A stretch of DNA of 64,000 bases from Pseudonocardia autotrophica (GCF_000717175.1 NZ_JNYD01000027.1:1-64000), one strand, 5' to 3'; positions 41,129 to 50,423 are shown, counted from the first letter of the stretch. Notes: a model not told the origin generated them from the letters alone. Translations and numbers: made by a program.

Positions 41129-42043
41129 GTGACGGACACGAGATCACGTTTCGCCCTCCCCGCCGTCGGCCTGTGGACCGGCGCGCTCGACGTCGTGCCG
41201 GCCGCGCGGGCCCGGGAGCTCGCGGCCGAGCTGGAGTCCCTCGGCTACGGCGCCGTGTGGATCCCCGAGGTCGCCGGCCGGGACCCCTTCGTCCACCTGT
41301 CGATGCTGCTGTCGGCGACCGAGCGGCTGGTCGGCGCGACGGGCATCGCCAACATCTGGGCGCGGGACGCGGTCGCCACCTCCTGCGCCACCAAGGCGCT
41401 GACCGAGGCCTACCCGGAGCGGGTGCTGATCGGGCTCGGGGTGAGCCACCAGAACCTGGTCAGCGGCCTGCGCGGGCACCAGTACGACAAGCCGCTCACC
41501 GCGATGCGCGAGTACCTCGACGGCATCGACGCGGCGCCGTACACCGCCCAGCGGCCGACCACCCCGGTCCGGTACGTCCTCGCCGCCCTGCGCCCGAAGA
41601 TGCTGGAGCTCTCCGGCGAGCGGACGGACGGGGCACACCCGTACTTCGTCACGCCCGAGCACACCGCCCGTGCGCGCGAGATCCTCGGCGCGGAGCCGCT
41701 CCTCTGCCCGGAGCAGGCCGTCGTGCTCGAGACGGACCCGGCGAAGGCCCGCGAGATCGGCCGCCGCTACACCGCGACCTACCTGGCCCAGCCCAACTAC
41801 GTGAACAACATCAAGACCCTCGGGTTCGACGAGTCCGACCTGGCCCACGGCGGGTCCGACGCCTTCGTCGACGCCCTGGTGGCCTGGGGCGACGTCGACA
41901 CCGTGGTCGCCCGGGTGCAGGCGCACCTCGACGCCGGCGCCGACCACGTCGCCGTCCAGGCGCTGCCGGCGGAGAAGCGGGGCGTGCCCGAGGACCAGTG
42001 GCGGGAGCTGGCGGCCCCGCTCACCGCGCTGCGGACGGGCTGA
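41129..42043 (+). CDS. F420-dependent LLM oxidoreductase (TIGR03620-like)
   Basis: A 304-residue luciferase-like enzyme. LPAVGLWTGALDVVPAARARELAAELESLGYGAVWIPEV opens the barrel, with ATGIANIWARD near 73 and GLGVSHQNLV near 101; the sequence fits the TIGR03620 group of probable F420-dependent oxidoreductases, abundant in mycolata and relatives. It transfers hydride with F420; the substrate is unknown. GTG at 41129 appears leaderless. It is divergent from the enoyl-CoA hydratase and followed by a terminator at 42053. Confidence 0.88.
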   Translation: MTDTRSRFALPAVGLWTGALDVVPAARARELAAELESLGYGAVWIPEVAGRDPFVHLSMLLSATERLVGATGIANIWARDAVATSCATKALTEAYPERVLIGLGVSHQNLVSGLRGHQYDKPLTAMREYLDGIDAAPYTAQRPTTPVRYVLAALRPKMLELSGERTDGAHPYFVTPEHTARAREILGAEPLLCPEQAVVLETDPAKAREIGRRYTATYLAQPNYVNNIKTLGFDESDLAHGGSDAFVDALVAWGDVDTVVARVQAHLDAGADHVAVQALPAEKRGVPEDQWRELAAPLTALRTG

Positions 42044-42052
42044 CGGCCTCCC

Positions 42053-42091
42053 GGCCCGGTCGCGCGGGAGCGCAGGTCGCGCGGCCGGGCC
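42053..42091 (+). terminator. Terminator after the LLM oxidoreductase
   Basis: 13-bp arms (42053-42065 and 42079-42091) with one G/T mismatch and a 13-nt loop, 10 bp past the stop at 42043. Confidence 0.7.
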
Positions 42092-42156
42092 GAACCCGCG
42101 GCCGCCGGCTGGGAGCGGGCTGAGACCGCCCGGCGATCTCCCGCCCGGCGCGCTCG

Positions 42157-42162
42157 TACCCT
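42157..42162 (+). promoter_or_regulatory. Minus-10 element of a leaderless MBL gene
   Basis: TACCCT ends 7 nt before the GTG at 42170 and there is no ribosome site, the leaderless pattern. Confidence 0.4.
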
Positions 42163-42169
42163 GTAGGGC

Positions 42170-43300
42170 GTGGCCCGCCCGACGCCGCTCCCCCTCCGCA
42201 CCGGGGTGCTGACCGCTCTCGCCCTCGCCGCCACCGGCGGACTCGCCGCGGCCGGCGCGGCCGCGTGGGGCATCCCGCGCGCGATGGGCGCGACGCCCGA
42301 GGAGCTGCGCCGCGCCGCCGACGGGTCGGCGCACGCCCGGGAGGGCCGCTTCCGCAACACCGAGCCCGGCACCGGGCTGCCGTCCGGCACGGTGCCGGCC
42401 GCCCTGCGCGCGGTCGTCGGCCGCCGGGCCGGCCGCCCGACCCGCCCGGTCCCGCTCAACCGCCCGGACGGCGGACCCGCCGGAGACCTCGCGGTGACCT
42501 GGTTCGGGCACTCCAGCGTGCTGCTCGAGATCGACGGGCGGCGGGTGCTCGCCGACCCGGTGTGGGGCGAGCGGGTGTCGCCCTCCCGTCTGGTGGGACC
42601 GCGCCGGCTGCACCCGGCCCCCGTCCCGCTGGCCGACCTGCCGCCGGTCGACGCCGTGCTGATCTCGCACGACCACTACGACCACCTCGACCTGCCCACC
42701 GTGCGCGCCCTGGTCGCCGACCCGCGGCACGGTTCGGCGCCGTTCGTGGTGCCGCTCGGGATCGGGGCGCACCTGCGGGCCTGGGGCGTGCCGGAGAACC
42801 GGATCGTCGAGCTGGACTGGGACGGGCGGACCGAGGTGGCCGGGCTGACCCTCACGTGCGCCGAGGCGCGGCACTTCTCGGGCCGGGGCCTGCGGCGCGA
42901 CACCACCCTGTGGTCCTCGTGGGCCGTCGCGGGGCCGCGGCACCGGGCCTACTTCGGCGGCGACACCGGCTACACCGCCGCCTTCGCCCGGGCGGGCGAG
43001 CGCTGGGGACCGTTCGACGTCACGCTGCTGCCGATCGGCGCCTACGCGGATCTGTGGCCGGACATCCACATGAATCCGGAGGAAAGCGTGGCCGCCCACC
43101 GCGATCTCCGCGGCGGGGTGCTGCTGCCCGTGCACTGGGCGACCTTCAATCTCGGCCTCCATCCCTGGTCGGAGCCCGTGACCCGGTTGCGGGCCGCCGC
43201 GGAAACGGCCGGAATCCCGCTCGCGCTGCCCGTTCCGGGCCAGCGAATCGACCTGACGGGCCCGCCGCCGACCGCGGACTGGTGGACGCCGGTCGCCTGA
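42170..43300 (+). CDS. MBL-fold metallohydrolase (NAPE-PLD/UlaG-like)
   Basis: A 376-residue protein with a hydrophobic N-terminal helix (about 10-30), probably a membrane anchor or signal, then a metallo-beta-lactamase fold. Metal ligands are in VTWFGHSSVLLE (His near 110), ISHDHYDHLD (HxHxDH, near 165-170), EARHFSGRG (His near 228) and YFGGDTGY (Asp near 265), with LPVHWATFNLG near 320. The overall pattern matches NAPE-PLD-like phosphodiesterases. It probably cleaves a lipid or phosphodiester at the membrane (inference). It is monocistronic. Confidence 0.85.
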   Translation: MARPTPLPLRTGVLTALALAATGGLAAAGAAAWGIPRAMGATPEELRRAADGSAHAREGRFRNTEPGTGLPSGTVPAALRAVVGRRAGRPTRPVPLNRPDGGPAGDLAVTWFGHSSVLLEIDGRRVLADPVWGERVSPSRLVGPRRLHPAPVPLADLPPVDAVLISHDHYDHLDLPTVRALVADPRHGSAPFVVPLGIGAHLRAWGVPENRIVELDWDGRTEVAGLTLTCAEARHFSGRGLRRDTTLWSSWAVAGPRHRAYFGGDTGYTAAFARAGERWGPFDVTLLPIGAYADLWPDIHMNPEESVAAHRDLRGGVLLPVHWATFNLGLHPWSEPVTRLRAAAETAGIPLALPVPGQRIDLTGPPPTADWWTPVA

Positions 43301-43588
43301 ACGGCGCCATTACCGCGGATCCCGCCGGTCCCCCCGGGATCGGGCTCCGCAAAACCCGCCGGATGCCTCCGAAGGGGTGATCCGCGCGACGCGCGCCCGC
43401 GGAACAGGGGACCCGAATCGACTTTCCGCGGCGCCTTCCTTTATTGTCGACGGCGACGCATTCTCCTGTTCCGCACGCCGATCCACTCCGCTCCCGGAAA
43501 GCACCCGGACACCGCACCGGGCGATGCTTCCTGCCCGCGTGGAGCCCGGTGGGGGCAGGAGCCCGGTGAGCAGAAGGGCTGAGGGAAC

Positions 43589-43927
43589 GTGGCGAAGCAG
43601 ACCACGGTCACGCTGATCGACGACCTGGACGGCGGCGAGGCGGACGAGCAGGTCGAGTTCTCCGTCGACGGCAAGTCGTACGAGATCGACCTGTCGGCGA
43701 AGAATTCCGAGAAGCTGCGCGAGGCGCTGGCGCCGTTCATTGCCGCAGCTCGCCGTACCTCCGGCCGGCGGGCGTCGGGCAGCGCGCCCGCACCGGCCTC
43801 GCGGCCCGTTTCCGACCGCCAGCAGAACCAGGCGATTCGGGAATGGGCGGTGGCACAGGGGATGAAGATCTCGGAGCGCGGCCGGATCCCGTCCAATGTT
43901 CTCGACGCGTACCACGCGGCCCACTGA
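43589..43927 (+). CDS. lsr2: Lsr2 nucleoid-associated protein
   Basis: A 112-residue Lsr2. The N-terminal dimerisation part [34 protein letters not shown] runs to about 60, followed by a Ser/Pro/Ala linker and a DNA-binding end [25 protein letters not shown], with the minor-groove-binding RGR at residues 97-99. Lsr2 bridges and silences AT-rich, often foreign, DNA in actinobacteria (known). GTG at 43589 follows GAGGGAACG. A hairpin at 43948-43991 ends the unit. Confidence 0.95.
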   Translation: MAKQTTVTLIDDLDGGEADEQVEFSVDGKSYEIDLSAKNSEKLREALAPFIAAARRTSGRRASGSAPAPASRPVSDRQQNQAIREWAVAQGMKISERGRIPSNVLDAYHAAH

Positions 43928-43947
43928 GCACACGTCGGAACATCCGT

Positions 43948-43991
43948 CACGGTTCGGTGACAAGGGCGAGTCTTTCGTCACCCGAACCGTG
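43948..43991 (+). terminator. Terminator after lsr2
   Basis: Arms CACGGTTCGGTGAC (43948-43961) and GTCACCCGAACCGTG (43977-43991) pair with one bulge around a 15-nt loop, 20 bp after the lsr2 stop. Confidence 0.7.
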
Positions 43992-44198
43992 CCGACCCCG
44001 CCATTTCCCGGTCGTCGCCCACCGTTCCCGCGCGGGCACGGAACGGCGCCCGTTCCGCTCCGAGAGCCGACCTGCACGTCCGGTGAGGATCTTCCCACCC
44101 GTCGCGGTGATGCCGTCGCGTTCCGTTCGCCCGGTAGACTCCTCCGACCCGCACCGGTACCCCGACCCGGTGACGGGAGAGGAAGAGAGGCACGAGAC

Positions 44199-44390
44199 GT
44201 GAGCGAGAAGGTCACGAACGGTTACGGCACCTGTCCCGTCTGCGCACGACTGAAGCACGTCACCCCCGAGTCGACCCTGCGCCTGCACAACCGGTTCTCC
44301 GCGCGCGGCACGGTCGTCACCGCACAGCGCTGCGCCGGGTCCGGCGCGCCGTCCCTCGAGAGCACGGAGCCGCCCGCGGCCTCCGCCTGA
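44199..44390 (+). CDS. Small putative zinc-binding protein
   Basis: A 63-residue protein with C12 and C15 (TCPVC), His at 20 and 30, and C45 (AQRCAGSG), a CxxC-H-H-C set that could bind Zn2+. RLHNRFSARGTVVTAQRCAGSG resembles short actinobacterial zinc-ribbon-like proteins of unknown role. GTG at 44199 follows GGAAGAGAGG and ends 157 bp before the acyl-CoA synthetase at 44547. Function unknown; possibly a DNA- or nucleotide-binding accessory. Confidence 0.6.
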   Translation: MSEKVTNGYGTCPVCARLKHVTPESTLRLHNRFSARGTVVTAQRCAGSGAPSLESTEPPAASA

Positions 44391-44546
44391 GCCGCCCGGG
44401 ACCGCGCGGCAGCCTCTCCGGCACCTCCCCGCCGCCCGCGCCCCGCTCCCCGAGCGAGATGAGCCTCACCTCCGTCCGCCGCCGGCGATCGTCTGCCAGG
44501 ATCGGGTCTTCCGACAGCAGGACGTCGATCGAGGAAGAGGACGGAC

Positions 44547-46085
44547 ATGTACCCGGGCACGCACGCCGCCACGACACCCGACAAGCCCGCGGTGGTGATG
44601 GCCGGCAGCGGCGAGACGCTGACCTTCCGCCAGCTCGAGGAGGGTTCCGCCCGCCTGGCCCGGTACCTGCACGAGGCCGGGCTGCGCCGCGGCGACGTGA
44701 TCGCCGTCGTCACCGAGAACACTCCGCGGGTCTTCGAGATCTACTGGGCCGCCCGCCGCTCCGGTCTCTACGTCACGATGGTCAACCACCATCTCTCGGC
44801 GCCCGAGGCGGCCTACATCGTCACGGACTGCGGCGCCAAGGCGCTGCTGGCGTCCGCGGGGGTGGCCGGGCTCGCCGCCGCCATCGGCGACCAGGTCTCC
44901 GTCGACGTCCGGCTGGCATTCGGCGGCCCGATCCCCGGCTCGGACGCCTACGCCGACTACGACGAGACCCTCGAGGGCGTCTCGGCCGAGCCCCTGCCCG
45001 AGCAGCCCCGCGGCGCGGACATGCTCTACTCCTCCGGTACCACCGGCCGCCCCAAGGGCATCAAGCCGACGCTGCCGGACTCCTCGGTCGACGAGCCGGG
45101 CGACACCTACATCGACCTGTTCGGGCCGATGTACGGCTTCGACACCGAGACCGTCTACCTCTCCCCCGCGCCGCTGTACCACGCCGCGCCGCTGCGCTTC
45201 TGCGCCACGGTCCAGGCGATCGGCGGCACCGCCGTCGTGATGGAGCGATTCGACCCGGAGGCCGCGCTGGCCGCGATCGAGCGCTTCTCGGTCACGCACA
45301 GCCAGTGGGTGCCGACGATGTTCGTCCGCATGCTCAAGCTGCCCGAGGAGACCCGACGCAGGTACGACCACGCGTCGCTGCGGGTCGCGATCCACGCCGC
45401 CGCACCCTGCCCGCCCGAGGTCAAGCAGGCGATGATCGACTGGTGGGGCCCGGTGCTCCACGAGTACTACGCCGCCACCGAGGCCAACGGGATCACGTTC
45501 GTGAGCTCGCCGGAGTGGCTGGAGCGGCCGGGCACCGTCGGCCGGGCCGGGCTCGGCACCGTGCGGATCTGCGACGACGAGGGCAAGCTCCTCGCGCCGT
45601 ACGAGGTCGGCACCATCTACTTCGAGCGGGACGAGCGGCCGTTCGAGTACCACAACGACCCGGAGAAGACGGCCGGCGCGACCCACCCGGACCACCCGAC
45701 CTGGACGACCACGGGCGACCTGGGCTACCTCGACGAGGACGGCTACCTCTTCCTCACCGACCGCAAGGCGTTCATGATCATCTCGGGTGGTGTGAACATC
45801 TACCCGCGCGAGGTCGAGGACGTGCTGGTCACGCACCCCGCGGTGCTCGACGTCGCGGTGATCGGCGTGCCGGACCCGGAGATGGGCGAGTCGGTCAAGG
45901 CGATCGTGCAGCCCGCGCCGGGGGTCGACGCCGGGCCGGAGCTGGAGCGCGAGCTGATCGCCTTCGTCCGCGAGCGGATCGCGCACTACAAGGCGCCGCG
46001 CAGCGTCGACTTCACCGACTTCCTGCCCCGCACCCCCACCGGCAAGCTGGTCAAGCAGGAGCTGCGGGACCGCTACCCGCACTGA
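44547..46085 (+). CDS. Acyl-CoA synthetase (AMP-binding, FadD4-like)
   Basis: A 512-residue ligase that differs from the others by starting directly with [20 protein letters not shown], as in mycobacterial FadD4. [15 protein letters not shown] near 161-175 is the ATP loop, YYAATEANG near 304 the AMP contact, [31 protein letters not shown] near 391-421 the hinge, and GKLVKQEL near 499 the catalytic Lys. ATG at 44547 follows GAGGAAGAGG. The gene is followed by a second ligase at 46201 on the same strand with a palindromic operator between. Confidence 0.9.
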   Translation: MYPGTHAATTPDKPAVVMAGSGETLTFRQLEEGSARLARYLHEAGLRRGDVIAVVTENTPRVFEIYWAARRSGLYVTMVNHHLSAPEAAYIVTDCGAKALLASAGVAGLAAAIGDQVSVDVRLAFGGPIPGSDAYADYDETLEGVSAEPLPEQPRGADMLYSSGTTGRPKGIKPTLPDSSVDEPGDTYIDLFGPMYGFDTETVYLSPAPLYHAAPLRFCATVQAIGGTAVVMERFDPEAALAAIERFSVTHSQWVPTMFVRMLKLPEETRRRYDHASLRVAIHAAAPCPPEVKQAMIDWWGPVLHEYYAATEANGITFVSSPEWLERPGTVGRAGLGTVRICDDEGKLLAPYEVGTIYFERDERPFEYHNDPEKTAGATHPDHPTWTTTGDLGYLDEDGYLFLTDRKAFMIISGGVNIYPREVEDVLVTHPAVLDVAVIGVPDPEMGESVKAIVQPAPGVDAGPELERELIAFVRERIAHYKAPRSVDFTDFLPRTPTGKLVKQELRDRYPH

Positions 46086-46167
46086 TCGCACAGGTCGGCG
46101 GCGCCCGGCTCCCGCGGCCTCGAGCCGTTGACCTGTTCGGTCCCGCTCCGGCCCGAACGGACCTTGC

Positions 46168-46177
46168 CGAACGTTCG
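46168..46177 (+). promoter_or_regulatory. Palindrome CGAACGTTCG upstream of the 46201 ligase
   Basis: A perfect 10-bp palindrome, 23 bp before the ATG at 46201, in the promoter position. GAAC/GTTC-armed palindromes are common operators of TetR-type acyl-CoA regulators (known type). A related GAAC-N4-GTTC lies at 62269 before the thiolase operon, so one regulator might serve both (inference). Confidence 0.4.
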
Positions 46178-46200
46178 CTCAATTGGGCAGGCTGTGCGGC

Positions 46201-47778
46201 ATGACGACGCAGTCAGGCGCCATCGTCGGCCGTGGCATGAGCTTCAGCGACATCGTCGCGCGCTGGGCGCGCGTGACCCCCGAGACCGTGCTGTTCGTCG
46301 ACGCCGGGGCCGGCGTCCGACGGACCTACGCCCAGTCGGACGACCGGATCACCCGGCTCGCGAACGCCCTCGCCGCCGGCGGGGTCACCCCCGGCGACCG
46401 GGTCGCGGTGCTGGGCCTGAACAGCGCCGACCTGCTCGAGGCCTACATCGCGCCGCTCCGCGCGGGCGCGATCTGCGTGCCGATCAACTTCCGGCTCGTC
46501 GCGGACGAGGTGGCGTACGCGCTCACGGACTCCGGTGCCGTCTCGGTGATCGTCGACGCGGGCCTGGCGCCCACGCTGGACAAGGCGCTGGAGAAGGCAC
46601 CGGGCGTCCGCCAGGTGATCACGATCGGCGGGGACCTGGAGGACGTGCTCGCCGCGGCGTCGCCGGACTACGTCGAGCTGCCGAACTCGGACGACGACAC
46701 CGCCTTCATCATGTACACGTCCGGCACCACCGGGCGGCCCAAGGGCGCGATGCTCAGCCACCGCAACCTGTACCTGCACTCGTTCTCCAACATCGCCCAC
46801 CTCGGCGGCACCGGCCGGCACGGGGTGTCGATGTCCGCGGCGCCCCTGTTCCACATCGCCGGGGTCGCGGGCTCGCACATCGCGATCACCGCGGGCGGCA
46901 CGGTCGTGATCCCGAAGTCGGGCAACTTCGACCCGGTCGAGACGCTGGACATCCTGGAGCGGGAGCAGGTCACCTCCTGCTTCTGCGTGCCGGCCCAGTG
47001 GGCGGCGATCTGCGCGGTGCCGGGCATCGCCGACCGCGACCTCTCGGCGCTGACCCGGATCTCCTGGGGCGCGGCGCCCGCGTCCACCACCCTGCTCCAG
47101 ACGATGATCGACACCTTCCCCCAGGCCGAGGTCACCACGTCCTTCGGGCAGACCGAGTGCAGCCCGGTCACCACGCTGCTGCGCGGCGCGGACTCCATCC
47201 GCAAGATCGGCTCGGTCGGGACGCCGATGGCGAACGTCGAGGTCCGGGTCGTGGACGACGAGATGAACGACGTCGCGCCCGGCGAGATCGGCGAGATCGT
47301 CTACCGCGGCCCGCTGGTGATGAGCGGGTACTGGAACAAGCCCCAGGAGACCGCCGAGGCCTTCCGCGGCGGCTGGTTCCACTCCGGGGACCTCGTGCGC
47401 CAGGACGAGGACGGTTACTACTACGTGGTCGACCGCAAGAAGGACATGATCATCTCCGGCGGCGAGAACATCTACTGCGCCGAGGTGGAGAACGTGCTGG
47501 CCGGCCACCCGGGCATCGGGGACGTCGCGCTGATCGGGGTGCCGGACCCGAAGTGGGGCGAGACGCCGCTGGCCGTCGTCGTGCCCGCGGACCCGGCCGA
47601 CCCGCCGACCGTCGAGTCCATCGAGGCCTACTGCAAGGAGCACCTCGCCGGGTACAAGCGGCCGCGCCGGGTCGCGATCGTCGAGGCCCTGCCCCGCAAC
47701 CCCTCGGGCAAGGTCCTCAAGACCGCGCTGCGCGAGCAGAACCAGGCGGGCTCGCTGGTCTCCCAGCCCGCGGTGTGA
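46201..47778 (+). CDS. Acyl-CoA synthetase (AMP-binding, long-chain FadD-like)
   Basis: A 525-residue ligase. [22 protein letters not shown] near 169-190 is the ATP loop, TSFGQTECSPVTTLL near 312-326 the adenine contact, GGWFHSGDLVRQDEDGYYYVVDRKKDMIISGGENIY near 391-426 the C-domain, and GKVLKTALRE near 505 the catalytic Lys. It is the fourth ligase of the window and the one with a clear operator palindrome in its promoter. ATG at 46201 is selected over an upstream GTG-like start because the extra residues are not conserved-looking. Element F follows the stop. Confidence 0.9.
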   Translation: MTTQSGAIVGRGMSFSDIVARWARVTPETVLFVDAGAGVRRTYAQSDDRITRLANALAAGGVTPGDRVAVLGLNSADLLEAYIAPLRAGAICVPINFRLVADEVAYALTDSGAVSVIVDAGLAPTLDKALEKAPGVRQVITIGGDLEDVLAAASPDYVELPNSDDDTAFIMYTSGTTGRPKGAMLSHRNLYLHSFSNIAHLGGTGRHGVSMSAAPLFHIAGVAGSHIAITAGGTVVIPKSGNFDPVETLDILEREQVTSCFCVPAQWAAICAVPGIADRDLSALTRISWGAAPASTTLLQTMIDTFPQAEVTTSFGQTECSPVTTLLRGADSIRKIGSVGTPMANVEVRVVDDEMNDVAPGEIGEIVYRGPLVMSGYWNKPQETAEAFRGGWFHSGDLVRQDEDGYYYVVDRKKDMIISGGENIYCAEVENVLAGHPGIGDVALIGVPDPKWGETPLAVVVPADPADPPTVESIEAYCKEHLAGYKRPRRVAIVEALPRNPSGKVLKTALREQNQAGSLVSQPAV

Positions 47779-47782
47779 GGCG

Positions 47783-47809
47783 CGTGAGTGGCGACGCTCG
47801 CCGCTCACG
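47783..47809 (+). terminator. GTGAG-type inverted repeat F (terminator)
   Basis: CGTGAGTGGCGA (47783-47794) and TCGCCGCTCACG (47798-47809) pair over 12 bp with one G/T mismatch around CGC, 5 bp after the stop of the ligase. It has the same CGTGAGTGGC end as element D. Confidence 0.75.
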
Positions 47810-47812
47810 ACC

Positions 47813-47818
47813 TAGGTT
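47813..47818 (+). promoter_or_regulatory. Minus-10 element of a leaderless decarboxylase gene
   Basis: TAGGTT ends 6 nt before GTG at 47825, directly after element F. No ribosome site lies between them. Confidence 0.4.
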
Positions 47819-47824
47819 GCCGGG

Positions 47825-49243
47825 GTGCCCGATCTCGATCCGGAGGAGTTCCGCAGGCTCGGCCACGCGCTGGTCGACTGGGTGGCCGCGCACCGCGCCG
47901 GGCTGGCGGAGCTGCCGGTCCGGCCGGCGGTGCGGCCCGGGGAGATCCGCGCCGCGCTGCCCGCGGACCTGCCCGACAAGCCCGCCGACGACCTCGGCGT
48001 GGCGCTGACCGACCTGCTCGACGACGTCGTGGTCCCCGGGTCGCTGCACTGGCAGCACCCCGGGTTCTACGGCTACTTCCCCGCGCAGGCCTCGCTGCTG
48101 TCGCTGCTCGGTGACCTCGCCTCCGGCGGGCTCGGCGCGCAGGGGATGCTCTGGTCCACCTCGCCCGCCGGGACCGAGGTGGAGCAGGTGCTCGTCGACG
48201 GGTTCGCCCGGGCGCTCGGCCTCGGCGAGACGTTCACCTTCGCCGGCGGCGGGGGCGGGTCGTTGCAGGACTCGGCGTCGTCGGCGGCCCTGGTGGCGCT
48301 GCTCGCCGCGCTGCACCGGGCGTCGCCGGAGTGGCGGGAGACCGGCGTCGACGGCACCGAACGCGTCTACGTCACCGCGGAGACGCACTCGTCGCTGGCC
48401 AAAGCGGTGCGGGTGGCCGGGCTGGGGTCCCGGGCGTTGCGCACCGTGCCCTTCTCCCCCGGCACGCTCGCGATGTCCGCCGAGGCGCTGGGCGGGATGC
48501 TCGCCGAGGACCGGGCGGCGGGGCTGCGGCCGGTGCTGGTGTGCCCGACCGTCGGCACCACCGGCACCGGGGCGATCGACCCCGTGCGCGAGGTCTGCGA
48601 GGTCGCGGGCGGCGCGTGGGTGCACGTCGACGCGGCCTGGGCGGGCGTGGCCGCGCTCTGCCCGGAGTTCCGGCACGTGCTCGACGGCGCGGAGCTGGCC
48701 GACTCGGTCTGCACGGACGCGCACAAGTGGCTGGCCACGGCGTTCGACGCGTCGTTCCTGTGGGTCCGCGACGGCACCGCCCTGCCGGCGGCGCTGTCGA
48801 TCACGCCGGAGTACCTGCGCAACGCCGCGACCGACTCCGGCGAGGTCGTCGACTACCGGGACTGGCAGGTGCCGCTCGGCCGCCGCTTCCGCGCGCTCAA
48901 GCTCTGGGCGGTGGTGCAGGGCGCGGGGCTCGAGGGGCTGCGGGAGGGGATCCGCGGGCACGTGGCGCTGGCGCAGGACCTGGCCGCGCGGGTCGAGGCG
49001 GACCCGCGGTTCTCCCTGGCCGCGCCGCCCTCGCTCGCCCTGGTCTGCCTGCACGTCCTCGGCCCCGACGGCGAGCCCGACGACGCCGCCGGCCGCGCCC
49101 TGCTCGAGCGCGTCAACGCCAGCGGGCGCGCCTTCCTCACCCACACCACGATCGACGGGCGCTACGCGATCCGCGTGGCGATCGGCGGCCTGGGCACGGG
49201 CCCGGAGCACCTCGACGTGCTGTGGGCCGAGCTGACCCGCTGA
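47825..49243 (+). CDS. Group II PLP-dependent decarboxylase (aromatic amino acid type)
   Basis: A 472-residue fold-type I decarboxylase. The stacking His is H188 (ETHSS), the cofactor Asp D269 (VHVDAAW), and PLP forms a Schiff base with K301 (TDAHKW). HWQHPGFYGYFPA at 75-87 is the substrate-side signature of the aromatic-L-amino-acid/tyrosine decarboxylase group. It would make an amine (for example tyramine, tryptamine or phenethylamine) in the cytoplasm. GTG at 47825 is leaderless-looking. It is monocistronic and converges on the M28 peptidase with 6 bp between stops. It is not obviously part of the siderophore locus 2 kb away. Confidence 0.88.
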   Translation: MPDLDPEEFRRLGHALVDWVAAHRAGLAELPVRPAVRPGEIRAALPADLPDKPADDLGVALTDLLDDVVVPGSLHWQHPGFYGYFPAQASLLSLLGDLASGGLGAQGMLWSTSPAGTEVEQVLVDGFARALGLGETFTFAGGGGGSLQDSASSAALVALLAALHRASPEWRETGVDGTERVYVTAETHSSLAKAVRVAGLGSRALRTVPFSPGTLAMSAEALGGMLAEDRAAGLRPVLVCPTVGTTGTGAIDPVREVCEVAGGAWVHVDAAWAGVAALCPEFRHVLDGAELADSVCTDAHKWLATAFDASFLWVRDGTALPAALSITPEYLRNAATDSGEVVDYRDWQVPLGRRFRALKLWAVVQGAGLEGLREGIRGHVALAQDLAARVEADPRFSLAAPPSLALVCLHVLGPDGEPDDAAGRALLERVNASGRAFLTHTTIDGRYAIRVAIGGLGTGPEHLDVLWAELTR

Positions 49244-49249
49244 TCCGGG

Positions 49250-50299
49250 TCAGGAGATCGTCTCCGGCGACGTCGCGAAGTGGGCGGCGGTGCCGGCGAG
49301 CGCGTGCAGGTAGCGGTCCAGCACCGTCCGGTTCACGTTCTCCAGCCGGTCGCAGGCCTGGTGGTAGCAGGGGTCGTAGACCTCGTCGGCCTGCCCGCCG
49401 TCGGTCCGGGCCTGCTCCTCGCTCTTCCTCCGGCGGTCGCCGTTCTCCGCTCCCGCCGAGGGGATGCCGGCGGCGACGAAGGGGGTCTCGTCGTCGCCGA
49501 CGAACTTGATGCGTTCGACGTCCACCCCCGTGCTGCCCAGCTGGGCGGCGAGCACGTCGGCCACGGCCGCCGAGCCCGGGGGGCCGGCCTCCGAGACCTC
49601 GTCCCCCGTCCCGCCCTGCACGAAGTAGCCACCGTTCGGCGAGGCGATCATGTCCACGTTGAGGTACAGCATGATCTTCCCGCGCTCCTCGTCGGACAGG
49701 CTCGTCACGTAGCCCGTCGACCCCTGCGCCCCGGTCTCCTCCGAGCCCCAGAACCCGAACCGGACGACGTTGCGCACCGCCGGCGACGAGCCGAGCCGGG
49801 TCGCGATCTCCAGCAGCGCCGCCACCCCGGACCCGTCGTCGACGATGCCCGGCCCCTCCTTCACCGAGTCGAGGTGCGCGCCGATCATCACGACGTGGGC
49901 GGGATCGCCCGTACGCGTCTGCGCGACGACGTTCTGCGCCGTGGTCCGGCCGTCCTCGCCGCCGCGCCGCCGCGACAACGGGTAGTCCGGCGTCGCGACG
50001 TCGTACCCGGCGTCGCGCAGGACGCCGGTGACGTAGTCGACGCTCGCCACGTACCCGGGGCCGGGCGAGGCACGGTTGCCCCCGTTCCGGTCGGCGATCC
50101 CCTGGAGCTCCTGCAGGTGCACGACGGTTCCCGCGTCGGTCACCGCACCCTTGAGCTGCTGGGCCAGCTGCCCGTCGACGACCGGCACGGCCGGGCCCGG
50201 CGCCGGACCCGTGGCCGTGCACCCGGCCAGCACGGCGAGGACGACGACCGGCAGCACCCACCGCAGGCGCGTCCGGGTGCGGGGTCGGACCTGCGTCAT
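49250..50299 (-). CDS. M28 family metallopeptidase lipoprotein
   Basis: A 349-residue secreted peptidase. A lipobox (VLAGC, Cys near 27) ends the signal peptide. The co-catalytic zinc ligands are visible: His and Asp in IGAHLDSVKEG (about 141-151), Asp in GIVDDGSG (about 154), Glu-Glu in WGSEETGAQG (about 186-187), Asp in NVDMI (about 215) and His in CYHQACD (about 312). It is an M28 aminopeptidase-type enzyme anchored outside the membrane. ATG at 50299 has GGAGGTCG upstream. It is convergent with the decarboxylase. Confidence 0.9.
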   Translation of the reverse strand: MTQVRPRTRTRLRWVLPVVVLAVLAGCTATGPAPGPAVPVVDGQLAQQLKGAVTDAGTVVHLQELQGIADRNGGNRASPGPGYVASVDYVTGVLRDAGYDVATPDYPLSRRRGGEDGRTTAQNVVAQTRTGDPAHVVMIGAHLDSVKEGPGIVDDGSGVAALLEIATRLGSSPAVRNVVRFGFWGSEETGAQGSTGYVTSLSDEERGKIMLYLNVDMIASPNGGYFVQGGTGDEVSEAGPPGSAAVADVLAAQLGSTGVDVERIKFVGDDETPFVAAGIPSAGAENGDRRRKSEEQARTDGGQADEVYDPCYHQACDRLENVNRTVLDRYLHALAGTAAHFATSPETIS

Positions 50300-50423
50300 G
50301 CGACCTCCTCGGCGAGGGCAGCGGCAGGCACGTCCCGGGACCGGAGCGGCCTGCGTACACGCATTCGGCGCCGGCCCCGGGATCGTTTCCCGCGATCCTG
50401 GGAGACCGCTGAGGACCGCAGGC

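Noticed and set aside
47825..49243. PLP decarboxylase as part of the siderophore pathway (lysine to cadaverine)
   Set aside because: Sequence motifs place it with aromatic-amino-acid decarboxylases, it has its own leaderless promoter without an iron box, and it is separated from the locus by convergent and divergent genes.
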